64,000 bases of DNA. It comes from JANQHS01 sp965227315 (GTDB taxonomy: Bacteria > Bacteroidota > Bacteroidia > Cytophagales > CCMP332). Position numbers and translations under genes: made by a program. Positions 17,228 to 25,304 of this stretch are shown one piece after another (within the stretch, counting starts at the first letter, position 1; each line of letters opens with the position of its first letter). Below the pieces are notes generated by a model. The model saw only the letters and a list, made by a program, of their open reading frames with translations. It was not told the origin of the DNA and searched no databases. The DNA lies in the NCBI GenBank assembly GCA_965227315.1, contig OZ245737.1:2170001-2234000 (forward strand), read 5' to 3'.

Positions 17228-17980
17228 CTATTCTTCTAGAAACACCACTTCTCCGCTGGACATATCATATATGGCGCCGACAATGCTCACCTCACCGTTC
17301 TCCTCCATTTCTTTGAGGATGGGACTATTGATCCGGATATTGTTTATGGTATTCCTGACGTTGCTCTCGCATACCTCATGAACATATTCGGCGTTTTCTG
17401 AACTCTTTTCTCCCTCAAAATCATGTATAAGATCCATGGCGGGTTTTATGTTGGAGAGCATGGCCGTAATATTTCCCAATTCAACACCATCGATCGCCGA
17501 CTTCACTGCTCCACAGTGCTCATGTCCCATGACCAATATCAACTTTGCACCGGCTACTTTGCACCCAAACTCTATGCTTCCCAAGAGGTCTTCGTTTACA
17601 AAGTTCCCTGCTACTCTTCCTACAAAAATATCTCCTATGCCCCGGTCAAATACATCTTCAACCGGAACGCGGCTATCCAAACATGAAAGGATGACGGCTT
17701 TGGGATATTGCGCAAAAGTGCTGTTCCTGACCTGGGCCGAGTGGTCACGTGCAGTGAGGGTTCCGTTCATAAATCTCTGGTTCCCATCCCTGAGCAATTC
17801 CAGTACCTTATCCGGTGTAAGGGCCTCTTGCTCTTCTGCCGTCAGGACCTTCTCCACCAAGGGTTCCAGATCCGGACTCTGTTCATGATGATGTTGTTGG
17901 GATTGATCTGTTGAGTTTTCACAGGAATACAAAGCCGACAAAAGGCTGATAACCAGAATGAAATTGAATGTTTTTTTCAT
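17228..17980 (-). CDS. Beta-class carbonic anhydrase, lipoprotein
   Basis: Interconverts CO2 and bicarbonate. 250 residues from the ATG at 17980, which starts a lipoprotein signal MKKTFNF.. with lipobox ALYSC (Cys20). An upstream TTG would put seven residues before the signal and is rejected. Zinc ligands Cys100, His153 and Cys156 and the Asp102-Arg104 dyad (SCLDSR and GHEHCG) are all present. After the signal comes a His/Gln-rich linker. The enzyme is predicted in the periplasm, anchored to a membrane. It is the only carbonic anhydrase in the window and lies 10 kb from dabAB. Apparently monocistronic. Confidence 0.92.
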   Translation of the reverse strand: MKKTFNFILVISLLSALYSCENSTDQSQQHHHEQSPDLEPLVEKVLTAEEQEALTPDKVLELLRDGNQRFMNGTLTARDHSAQVRNSTFAQYPKAVILSCLDSRVPVEDVFDRGIGDIFVGRVAGNFVNEDLLGSIEFGCKVAGAKLILVMGHEHCGAVKSAIDGVELGNITAMLSNIKPAMDLIHDFEGEKSSENAEYVHEVCESNVRNTINNIRINSPILKEMEENGEVSIVGAIYDMSSGEVVFLEE

Positions 17981-18150
17981 GGTATTGAGCGATAGGTTCA
18001 AGGACCAAATCCATACCTGAAAAGAAGAACTTTGCGGTTTTTGTTAGTCGCTGTTCTTGGTATTTCCTTGTTCCGATATCAAAGTTAGCCGGCTTGGAAA
18101 TTTTTGCTTAGACAGGGGTGTCGAAACCATTGCCTGACTGAATTAATGTG

Positions 18151-18705
18151 TCAACTTCTTTTTGTCAATGGGGAGATTGAACTCCATACATCTAAGGACA
18201 ACTCACATAGAGAATCCACCGAATAGTCATCAAAATTCAGTCTCGAAAACCATGCATCGGTAAGGGTGAACCATAACTTTCTCACTTCGTCCTTTGGCAG
18301 ATCGATCTTGAAAAAAGACTGGAATTTTGGTGTTATGAGATCAGCCGAAAGCGCTATTCCTTTTCTATAGGCCTCATCGTACAATGGAGATTCCCTGTTC
18401 TTGAACAGTTGTTTGGTGAACTGCATTCCTTGCTTAAAATCAAATATTACCGAATAGAGATCGGGTATAAATACCCGGACCCGTTTGGTTACCTCTAGAT
18501 TGAATTGTTCCGTGGTAGTCTGAAAGTGCAGTTCGAAGATCTTCTCTATGATCTCATCTCTGTTCTCAAAGTAGTAATAGAAATTTGTTCTGGGCAGGCC
18601 ACAACGCTGGGATAGTTCTTTGATGGTGAAATTCTCGGGCCCGTCTTCAGCAAACATGATATATGCTGTTTGAAGCCATGTATTATATGATTCGGATTCA
18701 CTCAT
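18151..18705 (-). CDS. TetR family transcriptional regulator
   Basis: A 184-residue regulator. The N-terminal HTH is typical: YIMFAEDGPENFTIKELSQR, then CGLPRTNFYYYFENRDEI. The ligand domain is divergent and has no clear family. It sits between the HExxH lipoprotein (gap 21 bases upstream) and the carbonic anhydrase. The short gap to the lipoprotein suggests the two are co-transcribed. A similar-length TetR with the same kind of opening is at 48325-48876. Confidence 0.85.
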   Translation of the reverse strand: MSESESYNTWLQTAYIMFAEDGPENFTIKELSQRCGLPRTNFYYYFENRDEIIEKIFELHFQTTTEQFNLEVTKRVRVFIPDLYSVIFDFKQGMQFTKQLFKNRESPLYDEAYRKGIALSADLITPKFQSFFKIDLPKDEVRKLWFTLTDAWFSRLNFDDYSVDSLCELSLDVWSSISPLTKRS

Positions 18706-18726
18706 ACTTTCTTTCGAGAAGCAACA

Positions 18727-20022
18727 TCATTTCTTGACCAGTTGGAACCTCTCATCTGTTTGTTCGACCAGCCATTCAGGATCCAGTTCCAGTTGCCAAC
18801 CATCTCCTTTGACAACATTGTCCGATATCTCAATTGGTGCAGAAACCGTCACCTTGCTCCAGTTGGCTGCTAAAAGCGCTCCGTTCTCGACCGTCAGGAC
18901 TCCCCAAACATCGCTTACCCTAAGATTGGGATAGACCGTACCCAGGTCCTCAAGCGGTGTGATGTTTCTTGGATCGAAGGAGATCTTCATGTTTTGAAAC
19001 GGAAGCTCCAAAGTGGGCTCCGAGGTGAATTTGGTTTTGAGTCGGGCGATCTTCTCAATTCTTTGCCTTTCTCTTTCGGCTTCTTCCTTTTCTATTTGCT
19101 CGTAGCCATAGTCATTTTGTTCGATCGAAATATCCTGGTCGGGATCAATTTCGAAAGCTTCATAAAAGTATTGGGTCAGACTTGTATTCCCGTCGATCTC
19201 TCTATGCCAGGTCGGGTCGCTTGAAGACAGCAGGTAGCCATAGATCGGGATGGTTTGATAGGCGAAGGATCTGACGAATGTGGGATTGGAATAAAAATCG
19301 TTCTTGCTTTCCACCAGATGAGATATCATCTCTGCATCATCTCTTCCGCTGTGCATAATGCCGGTATATTCGGCCAGTCCTTCGTTGAGTTCCAGGGAAT
19401 TCTCAGCTGTTTCTATTTCGGGGCTTTTATGTCTTTTTTTTCTGAGGTAGAGCGCATTTTTGATGTGCTGTAATCTTGTATTTTCATCATCGCTTTTCAG
19501 GGCCTTCTCCAGAGCCTGCAATTCCAGCCTGAGCAGTAAACGACCTTCATAGCTGTCCAGGTGTGCATTGTTCAGTTCCTTCAGGTTATCAAATCCCAAG
19601 CTGGGCTGATGAAGATGAAACAACTCATGGACGATCAAATTGTTGCGGGCTGTCTTTTCCTGGGGCAGGGGCAACATCACCATTGACCATCTTTTATCAT
19701 CCCAATCGATTGCGGTGTTGGCAATGTTCATGTCCAAGGGAAGGGTGTCGGTGTAAATCGCCCCGAGGGGTAAGAAGTCATTGGTTGAATTGTTTTCGTT
19801 TGAATAGAAAACCCTGGATTCGGGATCAACCAGGATCAGGGGTCCATAGAGCTTTTTATTCCAGAATTTGCCATCATCGGTTGACAACAGGCTCTCCACT
19901 TCCTCAAAGGTCTGCAAGATCCCGTTTTCCAGATCTGTCAAACCTGTTTCCGCCTGGTCGGATCTGTTGTTTTGGCAGGAAGTAAAAATGAGGATTGGAA
20001 TAATGTATAAAGCTTTCTTCAT
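18727..20022 (-). CDS. Predicted zinc-metallopeptidase lipoprotein
   Basis: A 431-residue lipoprotein (signal MKKALYIIPILIFTSC, Cys16). HELFH at 132-136 is a zinc-binding HExxH, and Glu214 in NEGLAEY would be the third ligand of a gluzincin-type site. A Lys/Glu-rich stretch (EKEEAERERQRIEKIARLK) precedes the C-terminal beta-rich part. I cannot name the family. Two other lipoproteins in the window (25297-26658 and 44330-45322) share the same plan: lipobox, HExxH, then E-G-x-A. Probably in one unit with the TetR gene. Confidence 0.7.
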   Translation of the reverse strand: MKKALYIIPILIFTSCQNNRSDQAETGLTDLENGILQTFEEVESLLSTDDGKFWNKKLYGPLILVDPESRVFYSNENNSTNDFLPLGAIYTDTLPLDMNIANTAIDWDDKRWSMVMLPLPQEKTARNNLIVHELFHLHQPSLGFDNLKELNNAHLDSYEGRLLLRLELQALEKALKSDDENTRLQHIKNALYLRKKRHKSPEIETAENSLELNEGLAEYTGIMHSGRDDAEMISHLVESKNDFYSNPTFVRSFAYQTIPIYGYLLSSSDPTWHREIDGNTSLTQYFYEAFEIDPDQDISIEQNDYGYEQIEKEEAERERQRIEKIARLKTKFTSEPTLELPFQNMKISFDPRNITPLEDLGTVYPNLRVSDVWGVLTVENGALLAANWSKVTVSAPIEISDNVVKGDGWQLELDPEWLVEQTDERFQLVKK

Positions 20023-20110
20023 GTGTTAGCCGTTCGATATTTCATAAACTTGGGTCTTTCAACCAAAATTGAAAACAGCTAAACAATCAGTCTGCCTGAG
20101 CAGCACGTCA

Positions 20111-20404
20111 TTATTGACCTAGCTGATCGGTTTTACTTTGACCCCTCTCGTCCAAAATAAAGGAATTTTTCCCCTGATCGATCATCAGGCCCCAGCGTTC
20201 CAGTATTGGTGCTTCCAGTTTTAGTTCTCTGTATTCATCTGGCGACATGATGGGAATGCCATAGATGATGGGATAATAGCGGTCACAGGTTGGGCAGATC
20301 AGCAACCCTTCCAAGATGTTATCTTCTTCCTCGGTAAAGATCCTGACGTTCAAGTCGCTTTTGTCGAATGGACAGCATAGCTTTTCCAGGAGTTTCTTTT
20401 GCAT
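20111..20404 (-). CDS. Trm112-like zinc-ribbon protein
   Basis: A 97-residue protein resembling Trm112/YcaR. It has LEKLCCPFDKSDL at the start, then LLICPTCDRYYPIIYGIPIM, the usual second knuckle and Tyr-Pro-Ile end. Cys11, Cys37 and Cys40 can be zinc ligands; the fourth position is Asp14, so the site is incomplete. In eukaryotes and archaea Trm112 is an activating subunit of class I methyltransferases. Here a class I methyltransferase is three genes upstream in the same run, 13 bases past the ThiE-like stop. The C-terminal 35 residues are charged and specific to this protein. Confidence 0.72.
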   Translation of the reverse strand: MQKKLLEKLCCPFDKSDLNVRIFTEEEDNILEGLLICPTCDRYYPIIYGIPIMSPDEYRELKLEAPILERWGLMIDQGKNSFILDERGQSKTDQLGQ

Positions 20405-20418
20405 TTTATGTTTCCCTT

Positions 20419-21045
20419 TTATCTATTCAGTTCGGATATGTAGGCTTCCACAGCCTTGCTTGGGTCACTGGCATCCAGTATACCGGATATAACCGCAACT
20501 CCATCAAAGTCCAATCCACGTAATTGCGATAGGTTTTCCGGTTTTATACCCCCGGATAAAAAGATACTCATATCCGTGATCTCCTTTGCGGCTCTGATGC
20601 TTTCGGGCCTTACAATCTCACAATTTTCCACGGAGCTGGTCGGGAAAACCGCACAAAAACTGATATAGCCGATCCTCTGTTCATCAGCCCATTTGATCCG
20701 GGCGGGATCATTTCCCACCGTCAGTCCTATGATCCGGTTTTTCAATGTAACCCTTACTGCATCAAAATCGGAGGGGATTTCATCAAAATGAACACCATCG
20801 AGCCCGGCTTGAATACCCAGTTGCCAGTCTTCATGCATGATCAGCTTCACCTTGAATTGGAAACAAAGGCCTTTCAATTCTTTCAGGAAATCCAGTTTTT
20901 CATTCTCAGAAACACCTTCTTTCCAGTGGTTCCAGATCTGGACAATATTCAGTCCTCCCTTTAATGCCAGATCCAATTGTCTGAGCAGTACTTCCCGGTT
21001 TCTTGTGGGATCAATGACCAAATAGACTCCGCCCAATCTGCTCAT
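20419..21045 (-). CDS. Thiamine-phosphate synthase-like (ThiE/TenI fold) protein
   Basis: A 208-residue TIM-barrel protein of the ThiE/TenI superfamily. The ATG at 21045 overlaps the upstream stop by four bases (ATGA) and is preferred to a longer form. Family features: GLDGVHFDE (usually ADGVHLGQ), FCAVFPTSS (FPT-TK loop), FLSGGIKPEN and DGVAVISGI. However, the pyrophosphate/Mg site of true ThiE is altered: the QLRDK position reads QIWNHWK and GQ-D reads FDEIPSD. It is probably not a housekeeping thiamine enzyme; TenI-like or a new reaction is possible. Third gene of the 22.8-20.1 kb run. Confidence 0.75.
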   Translation of the reverse strand: MSRLGGVYLVIDPTRNREVLLRQLDLALKGGLNIVQIWNHWKEGVSENEKLDFLKELKGLCFQFKVKLIMHEDWQLGIQAGLDGVHFDEIPSDFDAVRVTLKNRIIGLTVGNDPARIKWADEQRIGYISFCAVFPTSSVENCEIVRPESIRAAKEITDMSIFLSGGIKPENLSQLRGLDFDGVAVISGILDASDPSKAVEAYISELNR

Positions 21046-22103
21046 GTCCACTCTGAAGTTAAAGCCTTGAAAAATGCGGCCCAATAAGGATCGTTGCCAT
21101 CAAAAAAGAATTCCTTGGTAGTGCCATTTCTCGCGATCAGCTTCTTGGAAGGAGGGATAAAACTCCCGATCGCTTTTGCAGGAATACCTGCGGATTCGAA
21201 TGATGCCAGCAACTGGTTTTCAGCTTGGGCGCTCACAGCCATGATCATGCTTCCTGCACCAACGGAGAATAGGGGATCGATCTCAAACAGATCTGCAATT
21301 TTCTGTGCTTCGTCTTTAACAGGGATGAGATCTGCGTTGATCTCAAAACCCAAGCCCGAGGCTTCCGCCATTTCGTCAAGCGCCCCAAGTACGCCACCCT
21401 CTGTAACGTCATGCATGGCATGCAGATCCACATTTGCCTGAAGGCTGCCGACAGCTATTCGACTCTCTTCCAGAACTGATATCTTCCAAAAGTTTTCAGA
21501 AGCCATCCGTTGTATTTGTTCCCCCAGTTTTTCCTTCACCGTTTCGGGGAAGGCCAGAGCGAGCAAGGAGGTGGAAGAGAGGGCAGCTGATTTTGTCATG
21601 ATGATGCTATCTCCGACCCTCGCACCATTGCTCGTAAGGATCTCCTCCTTGGGAGCTGTAAGAAACATGGTGCCACCCCCGGATATTGTGGATTCCTGAC
21701 CCTGAATCTGCCCTGTATGCCCGCCGGTAATGGCGATATCATGTGTTTTACAAAGCCGATCGATATGCTTCCAGTAGGCATTGAAATCCTCTCTGGATAA
21801 GTCAGTTGGTAAATTCAGCACAAATTGAGCGTACTGAGGCGGGAATCCCGTGGTGCACATATCGTTGGCCAGCAGATGAACCGATAGCCATGCTGATATC
21901 TCCATACCCAGGGAAGGGATCAGCGAAAGCGGGTCGCTGGAAACAGCCAGGGCAAGCCCATGTCCCAGATCGATCACGCTCGTGTCCACACCAAATGAAG
22001 GCCCCTGTATCACCTCGGGCCTTGAAGAACCACAGTTATTCAGGAGATCTTCTTTGAAAATCTTCGCACCCAGCTTTCCGGAGTTATTTTCAAAAGCCCC
22101 CAT
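21042..22103 (-). CDS. AIR synthase-related (PurM/HypE-like) protein
   Basis: A 353-residue protein of the PurM superfamily (PurM, HypE, SelD, ThiL), whose members use ATP to activate a carbonyl or phosphate acceptor. The N-terminal domain has GVDTSVIDLG and MCTTGFPPQYAQFVLNLP; the middle has GGHTGQ and GDSIIMTKSAALSS; the C-terminal domain has HDVTEGGVLGALDEM, which is closer to HypE and archaeal homologues than to PurM. The C-terminal Cys of HypE is absent. It overlaps its upstream methyltransferase by one base and its downstream ThiE-like gene by four, so all three are coupled. Confidence 0.78.
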   Translation of the reverse strand: MGAFENNSGKLGAKIFKEDLLNNCGSSRPEVIQGPSFGVDTSVIDLGHGLALAVSSDPLSLIPSLGMEISAWLSVHLLANDMCTTGFPPQYAQFVLNLPTDLSREDFNAYWKHIDRLCKTHDIAITGGHTGQIQGQESTISGGGTMFLTAPKEEILTSNGARVGDSIIMTKSAALSSTSLLALAFPETVKEKLGEQIQRMASENFWKISVLEESRIAVGSLQANVDLHAMHDVTEGGVLGALDEMAEASGLGFEINADLIPVKDEAQKIADLFEIDPLFSVGAGSMIMAVSAQAENQLLASFESAGIPAKAIGSFIPPSKKLIARNGTTKEFFFDGNDPYWAAFFKALTSEWT

Positions 22104-22831
22104 TAAACATCATGGAGTTTAACATGAAAGCCGAAAAAATCACCGTACGGAATTTTCCATTGTTTTTTGGGAAACCACTTGGGCAATCCTGTGGCATTCC
22201 ATTTTATGGAATACTTACGATCCGGTAGCGCCTCTTCTACAAGGTTCTTCAATGATCCGGGTGTATAGAATTTGGCGGTGACATAGTAATTGTTCCTGCC
22301 GAAGGCCTGCTGGACTTTTCGTCTGATCAGCTTAGGGGTGTTTCGGTTCATCATGCCGAAAATGATCCCATATTTTCCAACCCTCACCGCTTCTCGAATG
22401 ACCTGAACCGGATCTTTGTAATACTCAAAGGTTGTCACGAAGGCAAGCGCATCAAAGCTGTGGTCCTTGAATGGCATGTGGTGGGAATCCGCCAGTACCA
22501 GATCTCCACCAAAAAGCTTGCGTCCCTGTGCCAGCATAAATGGTGAGATGTCGCCACCAGTCGCCTCAATGCCGATCTCATCCCACCAACGGGTAAAACG
22601 TGTTGTTCCGCAACCAAACTCCAGCAATGTTTTTACCCTGCTGTCCTTTTTGATGAGTTCTTCCAGGGTTCTTTTTTGCCAGATCTCCTGATCCTTGTAC
22701 GGCCCTTCATAATATTGTTCGTATCGATCGGTATCATCTCTGTTAAAGAACCATTCCTTTCTGCCCTGCCAATTGCGCAGCTCGCCTTCTTTAGCCAGCT
22801 CAAATCCTTTTCGAGTTATTATCTTGCCCAT
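22103..22831 (-). CDS. Class I SAM-dependent methyltransferase
   Basis: A 242-residue methyltransferase: motif I LLEFGCGTTRFTRWW at about residues 69-83, the SAM-ribose acid in GGDISPFML, motif II LVLADSHHMPF, then FVTTFEYYKDP. The first 60 residues are rich in aromatic and charged residues, and the C-terminal ~60 are basic and aromatic (KWFPKKQWKIPYGDFFGF). Its stop and the AIR-synthase-like start share a base. The Trm112-like protein of the same run is the likely partner. Substrate unknown. 24 bases separate it from pyrC. Confidence 0.85.
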   Translation of the reverse strand: MGKIITRKGFELAKEGELRNWQGRKEWFFNRDDTDRYEQYYEGPYKDQEIWQKRTLEELIKKDSRVKTLLEFGCGTTRFTRWWDEIGIEATGGDISPFMLAQGRKLFGGDLVLADSHHMPFKDHSFDALAFVTTFEYYKDPVQVIREAVRVGKYGIIFGMMNRNTPKLIRRKVQQAFGRNNYYVTAKFYTPGSLKNLVEEALPDRKYSIKWNATGLPKWFPKKQWKIPYGDFFGFHVKLHDV

Positions 22832-22855
22832 GTGGTTTCTATTACAAAACTGAAA

Positions 22856-24226
22856 TCAGCTTGCAAATATGTTTTCCTGATCCGAGCTGCCAAACTCGAT
22901 CTCCTTTCCTTTTTCATCCTCGAAGAAAACCCCGTCATCATATACCAGATTCCCATTTACAAATGTCTGTTTGACCCTGGTTTGGAACCGAGTTCCTTCC
23001 AGCGGCGACCAGGCACATTTGTATAGGAGATTATCCTTGCTAACCGTCCAGGGGCTGTTCAGGTCAACAAGGGTCAGGTCGGCGAAGAAACCTTCCCTGA
23101 TAAATCCCCTGCCTTTCATACCATAGAGCAGGGCTGGATTATGGCACATTTTTTCAACTATTTTCTCCAGTGTGATACTGCCCCGTTTATAGAACTCCAG
23201 CATACAGTTGAGCGAATGCTGAACCATGGGTGCACCGGACATCGATTCGAAATAGGGCTTTTGCTTTTCTTCTAAGGCATGAGGTGCGTGATCTGTGGTG
23301 ATGATATCTATCCTGTCATCGAGAAGGGCTTGGAGCAGGCCTTGTTGATCTTTTTTCGTTTTGATGGCCGGATTCCATTTGATTAGTACTCCGAGTCTTT
23401 CATAATCTTCTTCGGAAAACCACAGATGATGTACCGAGACTTCCGTTGTTATCTTTTTCTCTTGGAGAGGAATATCATTTTGAAACAGATGTGTTTCCGC
23501 TTCTGTGGTCAAATGCAGAATATGCAAGCGGGCCTGGTGTTTTTTGGCAAGGTCAATTGCACGCTTGGTAGCTTCGTAGCAGGCCTCTGTACTTCTGATA
23601 ACAGGATGAAACCTGACAGGCACATCGGTCCCGTATTTTTCCCTGAAAGCTGCTTCATTTGCTTCTACGATCTCTTCTTTTTCGGAATGGATTGCAATGA
23701 TGGATCTGCAGTTGGCAAATAGCTTCTCCATGGTTTCCGCATTATCGGCGAGCAGGTTCCCCTTTTTGGTAAAATATAATCCATCATCGGAAACACCGAT
23801 AAATCTGGTGGTGTCCGTACTTGTGATATCATCGATATTGTCTCCGTTGACACCCAGGAAGAACGCATAGTTGGCCAGAGACTTTTTTGATGCGAGCGTA
23901 TACTTCTCTCTCAGACTCTCGACAGTCAGTGTATTAGGGCGCGTATTAGGCATATCGATAAAGGAGGTGACCCCGCCGGCTACAGCGGCCCGGCTTTCCG
24001 TGTACAGATCGCCTTTATGGGTTAATCCCGGATCTCTAAAATGTACCTGTGCATCGATGATACCCGGGATGAGGTACTTACCTGTTCCATCAATCACTTT
24101 TTGATTTGTCTCGGGTTCAACATTGCCGATCTTGTGGATACGCCGATCCGATAAGAGCACATCGGCTACAAATGATCTGCCCTCGTTGACAATGGTCGAA
24201 TTCCTGATGAGTATATCCTGATGCAT
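22856..24226 (-). CDS. pyrC: Dihydroorotase
   Basis: Third step of pyrimidine synthesis: closes N-carbamoyl-aspartate to dihydroorotate. 456 residues, the usual class I length. Metal and substrate motifs: DAQVHFRDPG (first His of H-x-H is Gln, as in other Bacteroidota enzymes), DMPNTRPNT, IAIHSEKEE, ILHLTTEAE, TTDHAPH and SGAPMVQHSL. No signal. It heads the run pyrC-methyltransferase-AIRS-like-ThiE-like-Trm112-like. Co-location may be only convenience, but the downstream genes are each nucleotide- or cofactor-type enzymes. Upstream gap of 114 bases to the small membrane gene probably holds the promoter. Confidence 0.92.
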   Translation of the reverse strand: MHQDILIRNSTIVNEGRSFVADVLLSDRRIHKIGNVEPETNQKVIDGTGKYLIPGIIDAQVHFRDPGLTHKGDLYTESRAAVAGGVTSFIDMPNTRPNTLTVESLREKYTLASKKSLANYAFFLGVNGDNIDDITSTDTTRFIGVSDDGLYFTKKGNLLADNAETMEKLFANCRSIIAIHSEKEEIVEANEAAFREKYGTDVPVRFHPVIRSTEACYEATKRAIDLAKKHQARLHILHLTTEAETHLFQNDIPLQEKKITTEVSVHHLWFSEEDYERLGVLIKWNPAIKTKKDQQGLLQALLDDRIDIITTDHAPHALEEKQKPYFESMSGAPMVQHSLNCMLEFYKRGSITLEKIVEKMCHNPALLYGMKGRGFIREGFFADLTLVDLNSPWTVSKDNLLYKCAWSPLEGTRFQTRVKQTFVNGNLVYDDGVFFEDEKGKEIEFGSSDQENIFAS

Positions 24227-24340
24227 TTACTGTTTTCTCTATTCTTTTGATCTTGCCATCGCTGCTAAGCATGAATGATGGCATGTTTTGGTGTACCGCA
24301 AAAACACTATGTCGCTGTTGATCCGGGGCACTTCGTACTA

Positions 24341-24529
24341 TTATTTGGTCTTTTTGGGATTCCTGTAGCTCAAATAGGTAATACCTGCACTGGCGGTTGA
24401 ACCGCAGATCCCGATAACCCAATCTCCCTGAACTATCAAAAAAATACCGGCGAAGATTCCCATAATCCCGATTATACCCAGAAAACTTATTCCCTGTTTT
24501 TCCATGATCTTATAATTCAATGGTTTCAT
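24341..24529 (-). CDS. Small two-helix membrane protein
   Basis: A 62-residue protein (54 if the second ATG at 24505 is used) with two hydrophobic segments (GISFLGIIGIMGIFAGIFLI and WVIGICGSTASAGITYLSY) and a basic tail NPKKTK. No family recognised. It lies between pyrC and the DUF6624-like lipoprotein, on the same strand. Coding character is inferred from the well-formed helices and charged tail; it could be a chance frame. Confidence 0.5.
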   Translation of the reverse strand: MKPLNYKIMEKQGISFLGIIGIMGIFAGIFLIVQGDWVIGICGSTASAGITYLSYRNPKKTK

Positions 24530-24578
24530 TCATAACTTCTGAAGTAGGTCCTGGTTTGATCCGGTTATGGTCAAGTGT

Positions 24579-25304
24579 TTAGTTTTCCAGGATCTCATAC
24601 TCACCTTCCTTTAATTCCGGTAGTCCTATCCTTATCCTGGCCTCATTCGTTTCGTCGATATTTTTTATAAGTGCTGGCCCTATCGACATGGTTTCGGTAT
24701 TGAAGGATTTGTTGGTGCCATATAACTGAGGTTGGCCCAAGACCTTCCATTGAATATTGTCGTAGAACCTGGCATAACTAATCGGTTCAAGATTTTTCTT
24801 GAATACCTCCGGCTCCAAAAGATCTACCATCTCCGCCAGATACTCTTCGGCTTGTACCCTGGATGGAGGATGCAAGAGAATGGGAAATAATTTGTCGGCC
24901 GGTGTATTCAAAAACTCCTTGGACGGATAGCCGTATTCTAGGATCAGGGACTTTATATCCTGATAATTTTCAAAGTCCAAGGAGTCCTGAAGGTCTCTTA
25001 ATGAATCCTCTACAGCAGCGGGCAGTTTTGATTGCACATTGGTCGACCATTCCAGGTAAGCCGGTACCGACATCTCATTTTGATTTCTTGCATCGACTTC
25101 AAGCAAGGAATCGCTCAATGTGCCCAAGGCAATATACCTTCTGAAGTATTGATCTTTTTTGGCGAGAACTTCAATTTTTTCGATCACTTCATTCTTTTCC
25201 TCTGGGGTCATTTCTGACTGACTCACTCTTCCTTCTTTGTTTTCGCAAGATGTTATCAGGAATGTCAGAAAGACAATTATTGAGAGTCTCAGGTGATTAT
25301 TCAT
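24579..25304 (-). CDS. DUF6624-like lipoprotein
   Basis: A 241-residue lipoprotein. The ATG at 25304 gives a normal signal, MNNHLRLSIIVFLTFLITSC (lipid Cys20); an earlier TTG is rejected. The C-terminal half has the DUF6624-like pattern: YGYPSKEF, ILLHPPSR, ISYARFYDNIQ, GQPQLYGTN and EARIRIGLPEL. Function unknown. The start overlaps the stop of the HExxH lipoprotein by eight bases, so the two are translated together and probably exported to the same membrane. Confidence 0.68.
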   Translation of the reverse strand: MNNHLRLSIIVFLTFLITSCENKEGRVSQSEMTPEEKNEVIEKIEVLAKKDQYFRRYIALGTLSDSLLEVDARNQNEMSVPAYLEWSTNVQSKLPAAVEDSLRDLQDSLDFENYQDIKSLILEYGYPSKEFLNTPADKLFPILLHPPSRVQAEEYLAEMVDLLEPEVFKKNLEPISYARFYDNIQWKVLGQPQLYGTNKSFNTETMSIGPALIKNIDETNEARIRIGLPELKEGEYEILEN

